Assembly (NCBI GenBank): GCA_020726505.1
Contig: JAHLEZ010000004.1
Coordinates: 1,798,001 to 1,862,000, forward strand
Source: Leptodontidium sp. MPI-SDFR-AT-0119
Taxonomy: Eukaryota; Ascomycota; Leotiomycetes; Helotiales; Leptodontidiaceae
Length of the DNA stretch: 64,000 nt
Reading direction: 5' to 3'
The position numbers were made by a program, and so were the translations under genes. This document shows positions 43,857 through 55,100 of the stretch, in pieces; the stretch's first letter is position 1; the number at the start of each line of letters is the position of its first letter. Below the pieces are notes generated by a model, which worked only from the letters and a program-made list of their open reading frames with translations, had not been told where the DNA came from and made no database searches.

Positions 43857-44448
43857 ATGAGGCTGCAAGATGCCTTGATTGCCTCGTGAGAACGCGTGCC
43901 ATATAAGCCAGAGCCCACCCCGCGATCAACCTGACAAGGCTCTCGCAAAGCAGAAACATCCCATCTCACCCGCCCGAAGACCCACTCAAAAGTGCAACCT
44001 AGCCAACACATCGCGCATATCTCAGCCCATCGAGCTTGAAACCCGTATGCAAGACATGTTATTTGCATCAGACAGAAGTAGGGTGTGCAACTGCTAACTC
44101 TTCCAGGTACTCATGGAAGACGGAATGGTGGAGGATCCTGGCCGTGCGGATTATGTGCCGAAGGGGGACAGGAAAAAGGTAAGTAAATAAATAAACGAAC
44201 GGTAGACTTCATGGAGACAGAACGGTACTAACTGGGGTCTTTTAATGTAGCATACGCGGAAGTTTGAAGACGGAGACAAAGTCTGGATGCAAGTATCCAA
44301 ATCGCCGGATATAATTGTATGGGTAAAGAAAGGCCAGTACGATGAGAAGCAGGATGGATGGGTATACAAGGTGCAGGAGCAGGACAAAGAAGGTGCGTGG
44401 GAAGGTGCTGAAATGTGGAAGAGGGAGAAAGCCTTGGAACGAGCCTGA
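43857..44448 (+). CDS. Small conserved hypothetical protein, 5' end uncertain
   Basis: Two exons are well supported: 44107-44178 and 44251-44448, separated by a 72-bp intron with GTAAGT, a perfect TACTAAC branch site and GTAG end. They read VLMEDGMVEDPGRADYVPKG.. and then a Lys/Trp/Tyr-rich part (KFEDGDKVWMQVSKS, KKGQYDEKQDGWVYKVQ, then EGAWEGAEMWKREKALERA before TGA), which looks like genuine protein. Upstream, an intron 44045-44106 (GTATGC to TTCCAG, branch TGCTAAC) is likely. The start is a guess: ATG 43857 with exon 43857-43885, GTGAGA donor and a 19-nt exon 44026-44044 fits the phase and would give 106 residues. I do not recognise a function. Confidence 0.5.
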
Positions 44449-44747
44449 AAGTTTGCTGTATCTTCGTGTAGATGTTGGTGAGGGAATTAGTAGGGGCTCG
44501 GTTGAGGAGGGTGGTGTTGATAGGCTGGCTGCAGCGCTGGCTGTTTGTATGCACAGCACAATGGGCAGTGTAAGCCCACGGGGAAGCGACACAGCCTGTT
44601 TAATCGGGGCTGTGCTGTGCTTCGAATTATACATGTTGTGGAAGAGGCTCCTCGTCACAAGTCCACTTAAGTCCCTTATCTTGAATTCCATCGAATCCAT
44701 TCATTTAAAGGACTAGACCTGCCTCGCAGATAGGGCAATTCACGAGA

Positions 44748-46571
44748 ATGAGTTACGAAGTTACCCCACCCACTATACGGAGCACAGCAGCAATGGTCCT
44801 CCCATCTTCATCACAAGCCGCAGGGCGACCGCGACCAAAACAGCAGGTGCCACAACCGAAAATCGTGATAACTGACACTACCGGCCAGCCAGTGTCAGAG
44901 CCTGTGTCTGCAGAGCCTACGATTAAGATCCATTACTTGGAGGATAGGGTCCAACGGGATGCTGATCACCGCGTACAATGGAGTAATTGGATGTCTGATG
45001 GACAGAAAAGGTCGTTCTACAAGGCTGTGTTCGTGTTACTATTGTCATGGCATCCGGACTGTGATGACATGGCTGTAGAGGATGAGGTAATTATAAAACA
45101 CAGCTTTCTTGCAAAAACTCTCATGACTTGAGTTGCTGATTACTTTTTATAGGTCAAACGCTTGCATGAAGTCTTCGAGGAGACGTATAATTACGAAGTC
45201 AAGAGTTTTCAGATTGATAGCCGACAGCCTCAATCGCCTCAAGCACAAGTAAATTATGAAGTCGCACATTTCGTACGCGAACATGACCACAAAGACGACT
45301 CGCTTTTCATCGTGTACTATGCGGGACATGGCTCGCCTGGAAAGACTCCAGGAGATTTAAAGATCTCAGCGTATGCTTGACTCCTTTCCGCTGCTACATC
45401 CATTTGCTGACGGCGAATTTCAGACGGAGGAAGAAAGAAAAGATGAGAATCTCTAAGCAGTTTGTTGACATCACCTGGAATCTCGTCGAGGCCAATCTCC
45501 AAGAGACTCGAGCAGACGTTCTACAGATTTTTGATTGCTGCTATGCAAGTGATCTTGGCAGAGGTTCTAATCTGAACTCAAGGTTAGTCGGCCGATCTCC
45601 TTTCCACAACCGTATGTAGCTGTATTGACTCGTTCATCAGATCATTCGAACACCTCGCTGCATCTATCACGCCTTACACTCGATCACCTGGCGATCACTC
45701 TTTCACATCAGCTCTCATATGGGCACTGAAAGATCTCGCTAGCCCATCCCAAGAATCTCCCATGTTCGCAACCAGTAAACTAGCTAAAAGGATCTACGAC
45801 GCTCCAAACTTCCCACGAGAGCAGAAACCTTCTTTAACAACACGGAATGTCGACGCCTTGCACCACATCATCCTCGCTCCCATCCCACGAGGTGGATCAA
45901 TCGGCGCCGCTGTCCCTCCTAACATCGAGGAAGACGAAGAGGAAGCCGAGAGCGAAGACGAATCCGACAAAGCAGTCCCTCAATTCCTGAGTCTCACATT
46001 CCAATTCAAAGAAGCGCAAGACGATGCGGATCTGAAGAAACTCGCCGATCACTTGAAGATGTTCATGAAGCTCGACACCGGCCTGCAGAAAGTCCAATGG
46101 GGCGCGCTGTGGGATGGGTCGGGACCACCGCCTGGTTCGAGGATGCGTGAGATTGTCAAGAGGTTTATGGCCTCTGAGCAGTCACCTATTTCGGCGAGAA
46201 ATAAATGGTGGATGATATCGAACGCTGTGCGGAGGAAGAGGTTTTCTGCGTCGGATCGGGTTCGGGAACGTGGGGGTTTGCCTGCATCTGGACCTGAGCC
46301 CTCTGACGAACGGGAGCCGCTGGTTTCTGGGTCTTCGTCTGATACTTTTGGTGAAGATGATTCACCGAGAAGTGTATGGGGCAGGGTTTTCTCAAGAGTT
46401 AGGGGTTTCTGGAGGTCGTTCAGGATGTCAACGGATGAGCAACAGGAACTTAGCCAACCTTCTACTGCTGGGACGAACTCGGGGACGAAAAGTTCTCGGA
46501 GATGGACGACCGGTTTGGGGGAAAGGTTACGGGGTATTTTCAGGCACTCTTCGAGGGTGAGACTCCCATGA
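44748..46571 (+). CDS. Caspase-like (peptidase C14 fold) protein
   Basis: Exons 44748-45086, 45153-45370, 45424-45582 and 45641-46571 join in phase to 548 codons. The caspase-fold core has the His box FIVYYAGHGSP (His172) and the Cys box LQIFDCCYASD (Cys225 in the place of the metacaspase DSCHSG cysteine), so both catalytic residues are present. After the core comes SFEHLAASITPYTRSPGDHSFTSALIWAL, as in fungal C14-type proteins that are not classical metacaspases (there is no Pro/Gln-rich prodomain with zinc finger). An acidic stretch (about 365-385) and a Ser/Arg-rich basic tail (about 440-548) follow. The N-terminal 60 residues are disordered. Substrate unknown; roles in cell death or stress are known for relatives, but inference only here. 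Confidence 0.8.
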
Positions 46572-48934
46572 TGACTTTCAAGCCCGGAAATCAAGGATTC
46601 ATTCCTTTCTTGGAGTGGAGGGCAATCTGATACGCAACATGGACATGGTGTTCTGGCGTTTTGAATTCACTCACCTTTGGATTTTGGAGTCTACTATGTA
46701 GAGTGACGGACGTTTGATACTTGCCTAGCAAAGATAAATTTTAATGTATGATGTATCGAAAGCCTGAGGTCAGTGGCATGCAAAATATGTGCTTCGTTAT
46801 ATGTCTGCGAGCAAAGACACTATTTTCACAGCTGACTCTTCTCTTCTCTTTGAGAGCTGGGACTACACAGATTAGGCACATTGTTTTACTTGAAAGTATC
46901 CAATGTATCCCCGCAGGCACTGTACAGTACGAGCATTAAGAACTGTACCGTAAGATGTTAGAATCGCATCGCCAATCGACATCGCCATCAGCCATCCCAT
47001 CCCATCGAGACCTCCCCCCTTTATCGCTCTCAGCTAAATGATACCATCCACCGCTTATTTACTCCATATCTCAAGAACCCCTTATTATCTTATCACATAT
47101 ACGTTGTTACATAAATCACAATAAGCTCAATTTCAAAAGTGCAACTTCTCACTTCCTCACTCACTCATCAATCGAGATCAGCGCACGATGAAGATCGCGC
47201 TCGTTTGGGGAGGGTATGGGCATGTGCATGGGTAAGAGTAAATTTACATCCTGAACTACTCAACACTGTTTCATTTGATTATATCAGCTCTATAAAAAAT
47301 CCCAATCGAGTTTTACCTTACGAGTATATATGTATGTATGCATGCACAAATCCATATCTAAGTATACCTACCTCCGTTCCAGCTTCCCGTTTCAAATACC
47401 ACTAAATATCTCGATCCATCCTCCTCGAAATCTACGGAGGTATCTCCGCTCTCGGCCGCCCGTGCGTGCTGTTAGCTTTGAGACCTTGCATACCTTTGCA
47501 TACAGTAGATGTAAACTTACTAGTAAGTAGCGTGACACTTGCATTTGCATCCGCATTTGCATTTGCATGGCATGTCGTGCCGCTGTACTGTAGGGGAGCG
47601 GGTGCGGGAATGGAAGAGTGCAGTAGTATCATGTCAGATCAAATCATATCATATCATCGGCATGGTATATTATATCATGGGCAATCAGGAATCAGGAATT
47701 TCCAAGCTGCAGATCCCCCCCTCTCTTTCCCGCCAGAGGATTCCGGTGGCTTTCTGTCCAAATTTCCTTGGTGCTGATAATTTTAAGTTTTCATGCCGCA
47801 AAAGGATTAAGATCGAGAGATTGAGTTTTTTCTTTTTCCAGATTAAGATTTTGAGTTAATTTGGAGATTGGGGATTTGGGATTTTTTTTTTAGAGTTTGG
47901 AGCTTCCCGGTGGCTTTTTGGCTTTTCGTGGGGTTGAGGAGAGAGAGATGAGTTGATTACTTCATGGACATTGTAATGAGACATTGATATCGTGCGATAC
48001 CACGCTGATGGGTGATGGCTGATGGCTGATTGTTGTGGGGAAATGTGTGATTGACTGAGCTTTTGGCGGGGGGCGGTGAAACAAAACGGTCTCATTATCA
48101 TTATCACTATCATTGTCTCAGCCTGCCAGTTTTTGTTTTGCTTTTTTCTCCTCCTCTCGCTAGCGAGCAAGAGATAGGTGTGAATTAAATAAAACGATAC
48201 GTAGGGAGCGCTTTGAGAAGTGCGATGACATGGATATGGATATGGTATGCGCTGTGAAGCTTTCATTCTCTATCTAGGTAAGGTACTGTAGCTAGGTATC
48301 TAAGCTTTTGATTCGTCGTCGTCCCTGAATAATCCCTGAACCAATGATAAGTCCCAAGAAAGAAAGACTGATGACATAAAATATTTTGCTTTTTGCTTTT
48401 GCGCAGCGACAGGCAGCCAGGCATGGCAAGGTGTCCCTTCGATGCTTTTGAACAAGGCAGTAAATCGACGCGAGATGAACTGAGGGAAGGAAAAAGCAGT
48501 GATGATAAAATGTCAGATATACCACCCACCACCACCACTGATAACGTAAATGAGCACCTATCCAAAAAGAGACACTTGCATCTCCGCGGGGGGGGGGGGG
48601 GGGGCTGACCCCGTAATCGTTCCATATCGTATCCAAACTCGTCCCAGTATCCGTTTTTGCTCCAATCTCCATAAATTTACTGCAAGAAAGAAAAACAAGA
48701 AAACAAAAACAGAAAGTCAATCTGTTGGTCCTATCGGATGCTTCCCCAGACGCCAGCGCAGGAAACAATGGAAGCAAAAGACCGCCCAAAGAAGACTTTT
48801 GATGGACATTTGGAAAAAGCCGCCATTCCCACCCCACCACCCCCACCCATTAAGATGTGCGTATCCAATTAATTCCATCGCGGGGGTTCCTCTGCTCTCT
48901 CATCTCCTCGACCTGGATTCGCTCAGATACAGCC
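46572..48934. other. 2.4 kb intergenic region, microsatellite-rich
   Basis: No gene seen. It holds a (CATTTG)n-like run at about 47539-47569, (ATC)/(TCATA)-rich DNA at about 47635-47680, a T9 run at 47883 and a G17 run at 48588-48604. It separates the convergent 3' ends of the caspase-like gene and the aldolase-family gene. Confidence 0.5.
48588..48604 (+). repeat. Poly-G tract, 17 bp
   Basis: An uninterrupted run of 17 G following CTCCGC. Such long G runs are rare in fungal genomes, unstable in replication and prone to length miscalls. Confidence 0.8.
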
Positions 48935-50089
48935 CTACAGGCTCTTCTCCAATGCAACCAGCTCCCTGAAGCCTTCCTTCCACTTTGCACTCTCGTTGCT
49001 GGTGGGATGCGGTAATGGGCTTCGTGCATATCCGCCGTAGCCCAGCCAGCTCTCCATGCCGGCCTTGGTGCTCACAATGCCACCCTGTATAGCGGCCCAA
49101 TCGCCGCGGGCGACGACCTCCTGCATCTTCTGCGCCTCGGATAGCCTGCCTTCCCGGTACAGACGCACGATTTCAAGGCAGGCTTTGGGCGAGATGTTCG
49201 CCAATCCGGCCAAGATGCCGTGACCACCGCCAATCAAGCTCTGCAGCGTGAAATCTGCACTTCCTCCCAGCACCAGGAAGGGCGGGGAGGCGCTGAGCGA
49301 CGAGGGCTTGTTGGCCGCCTTGGTCGCCGCCACGATTCTGTTCAACTTGCCAGTGTTGCCGCATGTCAGCTTGACACCGACAATGTTCGGATGGGCCGAG
49401 AGCTGGATGATGACGTCGGATGAGAGGTCCATGCCGGACACGGCGCCGGGATAGTTGTAGATGAGCAGTGGGATGGGCGACTGGTCTGCCACCGCGTTGA
49501 AGAACTCGATGACGCTCGCCGATGCGGGGGAGAAGAGGGGTGCGTAGTACGACGGGGGCAGGATGAGTGCATAGTCGCCGCCAGCGGCGTATGCTTCACG
49601 GCAGTACTGGATCGTTTCCCGCACCGACTGGGCACCACAGCCTACAAGGACAGGCAGGTGGGAGAAGCCGGCTGCGTTCAGGGCAGAGCGCGTGGTTTGT
49701 GTTACTGTCTGGCGTTCAGAATGGGTGAGGTGGACAGCCTCGCCATTGGAGCCCTGTGTCGTGAGGCCGGTGACACCCGCTTTGGCAAGACGCACAGCAT
49801 GGGTGCCAATGGTTGCAGTATCAAGATCTTCGGTGACGGGATCGAAGAAGCAGACGGTCGGGACATATACCCCGGGCACCAATGGGCGGGACATATGGTC
49901 GTCCGTGTCAAGAGAAGTACTGCTATACGACGAGCTATACTGGGAGTCGTTCAATGGAGACTCGGAGTAAACACTGTTGGTGTTACTACTTGAGTTTCGG
50001 AGACCTGAGCCGGCAACGGGACGGAAGGACATGTTGAATGTTTGAGTAAAACTTCCTGCGGGTGAAGGTGCGTCGTTGTGAGGAGACAT
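48935..50089 (-). CDS. DapA-family aldolase/lyase (dihydrodipicolinate synthase / 4-hydroxy-2-oxoglutarate aldolase / LGA1-like)
   Basis: One exon of 384 codons. Residues 1-65 are a Ser/Asn-rich extension; the TIM-barrel begins at about 68 (SRPLVPGVYVPTVCFFDP). The carboxylate-binding motif is GLTTQGSNGEAVHLT (about 108-122), the catalytic Tyr is in LIYNYPGAV (Tyr211) and the Schiff-base Lys in NIVGVKLTCGN (Lys240). All class I aldolase residues of the family are thus present. Fungi make lysine by the aminoadipate route, so true DHDPS activity is unlikely; pyruvate-forming lyases acting on 4-hydroxy-2-oxoglutarate or on the 3-deoxy-hexulosonate of galacturonate breakdown (LGA1) are the known fungal roles. 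The choice between them cannot be made by eye. Met66 is an alternative start that leaves just the barrel. Confidence 0.88.
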   Translation of the reverse strand: MSPHNDAPSPAGSFTQTFNMSFRPVAGSGLRNSSSNTNSVYSESPLNDSQYSSSYSSTSLDTDDHMSRPLVPGVYVPTVCFFDPVTEDLDTATIGTHAVRLAKAGVTGLTTQGSNGEAVHLTHSERQTVTQTTRSALNAAGFSHLPVLVGCGAQSVRETIQYCREAYAAGGDYALILPPSYYAPLFSPASASVIEFFNAVADQSPIPLLIYNYPGAVSGMDLSSDVIIQLSAHPNIVGVKLTCGNTGKLNRIVAATKAANKPSSLSASPPFLVLGGSADFTLQSLIGGGHGILAGLANISPKACLEIVRLYREGRLSEAQKMQEVVARGDWAAIQGGIVSTKAGMESWLGYGGYARSPLPHPTSNESAKWKEGFRELVALEKSL

Positions 50090-51277
50090 GATGTCTAGAT
50101 ATGGTGGGGGGTATGACGATGAAGTAGTGAATTGGTGTCTTGCTAAAGGAGGAGTGGGCGAACTAGGAGGATAGTGCCAGCCGGTCCGAGTTGGATGAGG
50201 CTTGGGCTAACTTCTGAAGGATCGGTGCGTACTTGTATTGAGGAGGTTGATGAAGATCGTTGTTGTAGTAGTACTATAAACGAAGACGAGTGAACGAGGG
50301 GGTCAGAGCTGATGAAGGGTGAGGAGACTGGGGCAAATGTCTTAAAGTAGAGAGATGAGACTGATCTTTTTTTTTCTTCCGAGTCGACGACAGAGGTCCA
50401 TCGCCGGGATTAAGTATTATTTTCGTTGTTCCTGGGGTGGCGCAGAGGATCAGGATGACGGATTGCCGATGTGGTGAAGCCGGGTATGGATACCAGAGCA
50501 CTGGAGTTGCTTCGAACCATGGTCAATTCTCTTAGTGTGGGGGTGGAGCTGTTCCCTGCTCCGGCCGTGGTTGTAGTCATGGTCATGGATGACCTCCAAG
50601 GCCTCGTGGCAATCATTAGTACAGTAGCTTCCAGGTCCAGATCTAGGTCAGCTAGGATTCCAACGGCCGGGCGGCCAACTCACTCACTTACTGCTTGCTG
50701 GTTTTTTCTTTCTTTCCAATGCAGCCAAGCTCTGTCAATTGCTGGTCCTGGGCGAAGCCGGTGCACTTGTGGAGCTTGATACTAAATTGGTGAGTAACAA
50801 GTATCGCCAGATTCGCTGGCGTGGAAAAATAAAGCAGCAGCTGATCATCAGCAACGTTGCAATTGGGAAGTAATAGTCCAAAGAAAGGAGCTTGCTGGAT
50901 ACTTTGCGGCCAGCAAGGAGGAGTTGAGAGCTGCTTTGCATGATTCCGCCAGCTTATGAGGCGATCATCGGGTCAAGGCTTGGTGGACTCGACTCGACTT
51001 GGCTTGAGTTGACTTGACAGTTAGTTAGTTTGATGACCTCACCCCCTTTCTCTTCCCACCTCTTCTTTCAAGGCGGCGAGCACATTAGCAGCTTAGCCCA
51101 GTACAATGCCCCCTTTCTCTCCCGCATCCATCGGGCGCTGGGGCTGTGAGATGTATATTTGCTTTTTCCCAGTCATCTGGACGCGAGGTGGAAGATGCAT
51201 TGAGGGTCCTGGGCGTCTGCTGGTGGCCGCAAAAGCAAAGAAGAAGAGGCTCAAGGACTCCAAGGGGCATCACATCA

Positions 51278-51325
51278 CATCTCATCTCGTCTCGTCTCGT
51301 CTCGTCTCGTCTCATCTCATCTCAC
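51278..51325 (+). repeat. TCTCR pentanucleotide microsatellite
   Basis: About nine units of TCTCA/TCTCG in the order A, G, G, G, G, G, A, A with little interruption. Confidence 0.8.
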
Positions 51326-51605
51326 CGCAACACCATGCCATGCTATGCCCGGTTTTCACCAGCTGACATGCCGAGCAGCTGCAGCTGTGTCCGCCCTTGG
51401 CCGAGTATTGCTGGTGCACAGCGAATAATAGGCAGAGGAAGGCTTTCTCGTGTTTGAGTGAGGTGTGAGATGCGGAGTGGAGCGGAATAGAGTGGTTCAG
51501 GTGGAGTAGAGGTGGATGGTGGATGGTGGATGGGTGGAGCTGCTGAACTGGGAGAAGATACAGACGGGAGTGAGAGAAGAGAAGCGCAGAAGTGCTGTCA
51601 ATGAC

Positions 51606-51633
51606 TTGCAGTTGCAATTGCAATTGCAATTGC
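51606..51633. repeat. AATTGC hexamer microsatellite, self-complementary
   Basis: TTGCAGTTGCAATTGCAATTGC and onward: about four units of a hexamer whose unit TTGCAA/GCAATT is palindromic, so either strand can fold into hairpins. Confidence 0.75.
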
Positions 51634-52032
51634 AGGTTCGGTCAATAGTCGAGTTCCTGGCGTAGGAAAAGGAATAGGGAGGTTGCTGGCACAGGCGCAG
51701 GCGTATTTTGTTCGAAGAGGTGCAGTGCAGTTGCAGTTGCAGTGCCGTGCAGTGTCGTCTGACTCCTGGATGACCAAATCGATTCGCGGGGTTGTGTAGC
51801 CATACACAGGCCACCCCTGCGTAGGTGAGGGAGGCAGGGAGGTTCAGGTTACAGAGGTAGGTAATTTGCATTTCAGCAGGCAATTCTCTCACTCATTCAG
51901 TGCAGTAAATTTACTGCACAGCAGTAGTAGTAGGTAGTGTGTGGCCCGCCCCTGTATTCCGCCTTTCCACCTTCCTTCTTTCATTCACCCAGTAACTGCT
52001 CACATCACACCCTCCTCCTCTTATGGTGCAAC

Positions 52033-52110
52033 ATCAACATCCACATCCATATCCATATCCACATCTACATCCACACATCTGCATCTACGCACATCTATCC
52101 ACTCACGTCT
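52033..52110 (+). repeat. CATCYA hexamer repeat
   Basis: A run of CATCCA, CATCTA and CATATC-type hexamers (about a dozen) on the plus strand, imperfect. Confidence 0.7.
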
Positions 52111-55100
52111 AATCCGCAGCAACAACCTTCCTTAGTTTGCTCTTCGCTTTCATCCCTGCCTTACAACCCCCTCCATCAATCTCCCCTCCCCTCTCCTCCT
52201 CACACCAACCCAACCTTCCTCCCCAGTACTGTGCTGCAAGCGAGGGCTATCAACCTTCTCTTATTGGGGCCCTGACAGAGCCTCGAAGTCTGCTGATCAT
52301 GCTCCAACCGGCTTAGATAAGCTCAGCTATTCCAGGGATACGGCCCTTGGAACACTGAAGCGTCCAGAAGTGCGTGGGGGTGGAACCAATGGCCAACCGG
52401 AACACTGTGGTGGCAGCAGGTGCAAAGTATATTTTCGCTAGGATGTGAGATGGGCAAGGAACACATCAGGCGGGGAAGGGAGGGGATAGGAATGGGACAA
52501 ACTGACTGGATGCAGGTGGGCAGGGGATGGATGGAAGGGATGGGGAAGGCTGAGCAGAAACATGGGCCAGGCAAGGAGAGAGAGAAGGAGAAAGAGAGAG
52601 TCTTGAAACATAAACTGTGAGTTATCACGGGAGCAGCCAAGCGTACGACAATGGGCAGCATCGCAGCACAGCAGTGCGGGGAGAGCGACGACACTGGACG
52701 ACTTTTACATAACCATCCTGCAGTGCAGCTGCAAAGTACAGTCTTTGTACCGTCATACATCCATCCATACCTTGCCCACTCACTCGCTCCCTGCCACCCC
52801 TCTTCTCATCGCTGTTGACCAGAATGGCTCAGTACAGTACATGATGCATCACCAAAGTACCACTCCTCGAAAAGGACCACCACGACTACATACAGTCCAG
52901 GACCCGCCGACCAGACACAGAACAGTTTCCCCAACCAGGCCAATCCTGCAGCTGAGGATGCAGCCAGCCAGCCAGCCAACAACGCCCCTGATGACTTTCC
53001 TATGCCGCTCTGCATCCAATCCACCCTCTCAAGAGGAGTCTCAAGATCGAAATCGGTATGCCCCGAAGCCAATCCGGGCACTCCAGGAGATGCACAACCC
53101 TTCCCTCCCGTGCCATCCTAAACCTGGTCAGGCCATGATGGCATTTCCCCAGGCTGTCGTGCGCCGCTCATTTCCACGTCAATGTCGTGGTACCCAATGA
53201 GGGAGATCCGTCAATATTGGAGACAAGCCTGCGGTATGCTGGCGTCGAGGTCATTCAGCGGTTCAGGATTTCCTCGGTGTGACGATGTCACCCCCCCGGA
53301 AGTATTGCTCGTTTTTGGACTCTTCAGCATGAGCAGAATTTAGTTAGAGAAGCAGCGTGATTATCAAAAGAATCAAAGGCCAATGGACGTGGGGGTCGAC
53401 AATAGAGCGGTCAAGAACAATGTTCGAATTCATCCATCCCACGCAGCAGTCGAATCTTGCAGGCTCTCTCTCGGCCTTCCAAATGGACAGTACAAAGCTT
53501 AAAAAGCGGTTCAGACCCTTCCAGATCGGCGGTTGGCTTTCCTCCCACCAGAAAATCTTGTTACCGGAGTATGCAAGATCTAATGTTCCTGAGAGGCCCA
53601 TGTACTTACCCCCACGCCACGATTCATCCTACGTCTGTTGCCACCGACCGGGCACGACGCATGTTGGTCCGTTGGCGTTGCCGACCGACCAGGCTCCGAA
53701 CCGCCCGAGGGACCGAAACGCATTAGCATTCACTTCCATTGATTGATATCTTGAGGGTTGGTACTTTCTTTCGTTTCCTAATTTCTTACATCGACAGACT
53801 CAACAGACTCAATGTGTACCTCTTGCTGGGCACTATGCGCCATCTCCTGTAGGGAGGCTCGTCACAAGGTACTTGTTGAATATCGCAGGTACGTCAACTC
53901 TCATTCTAACACTATAGATATCCTACAAAACTGGCCACGGCGACTGAAGAGTCTTGAGTAGTAGGCCGTCCGGCTATTGAAGAGGCAACAATGTCAGAGG
54001 TTCATTCCTCGTATCTTTAATTTGACCGCTTACTGCGCCAAACAAGATCTGCAGTTCACCAGGGCACACTCACTTCTTACGACATCCACACCATCTTCAA
54101 GCCTTCTCTTTCACATGTGTTTGTGTTTGATCATGTCAAGTCAAGTCAAGTCATTATGACAGTGGAGCAACTTCAGCTCAGGTCGAACCCGCTCCAGTCA
54201 ATCACATGTGTGGTCAAGACTTTGGTCATTCAGGGCCCACCTGAGGGGCTTTTTACCCCGCCGTCAGCCATGGCTAGCGCCTCCACCACCCCCTTTCACA
54301 TATCAACAATACACTTACCATCTCAGATTGGCTTTCAGCACGCAAGACATAGTCGACACTACTTCTCTTTTGATTGTCCATGCATTCTTATTTCCGCTTG
54401 CTGCTGTCATCATACTTGTCACTCAGCAAGGTCTTAGAAGCAATAAGTCTCCAATCCATCACCCGTGTCACATGGCTTCAGTATGTTGACATTGTCGCTT
54501 GTTATACCCCTTCACTTTACCCCGCATTTATTCATTGATGGGCGTCTGGACTCTGGCATGACTCACGAGATCCCTCTGTTAGCATTGACCAATCCACAAC
54601 CTTCCCTCGGTCCACGAACACTTGACCCCCCCTCTGCCACAGAAGTCTGCGCCGTGGCGCAAGGCTGCCCTTTTGTCCCCCCCATTCCTGCATCTCATAT
54701 TCGTGGCCTTTTATAGGACCGATTTACCCGATCGTGCCACGACATGCACAGTCGGAAGGAAGCCCATGACTAGATCGTCAAGCCATCTGCACCTAGTACC
54801 ACTTCTGGAATTTGTGGGGAAGCATTAGCCACAAACATCTCTTGTGGACCTGCGTGGGGGTTAGTCTCTGAACATCTAGTATCAGGCCTTCGCCGATATT
54901 TTCCTCGCTGGGTTCACAGAGCCAGATACGAGCTTTCTGATTCAGCTCAGCTTCAACTTGAGCTACGGGTCGTCTCCCTGCCGAGTCTGCGGGAAGTCCG
55001 ACTTACAGGGAAGTTGGTTAGACGGCACACCCCTCGCGAAGGGGATTCTGGCGTGTGGTAGAATCTACGCTGGGCAAAAAGATCCCGTTGAGTATGAAGC

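Noticed and set aside
44242..44700. 152-codon minus-strand frame
   Set aside because: It is the shadow of the small spliced plus-strand gene and its 3' flank; the plus-strand reading has splice signals and a coherent peptide.
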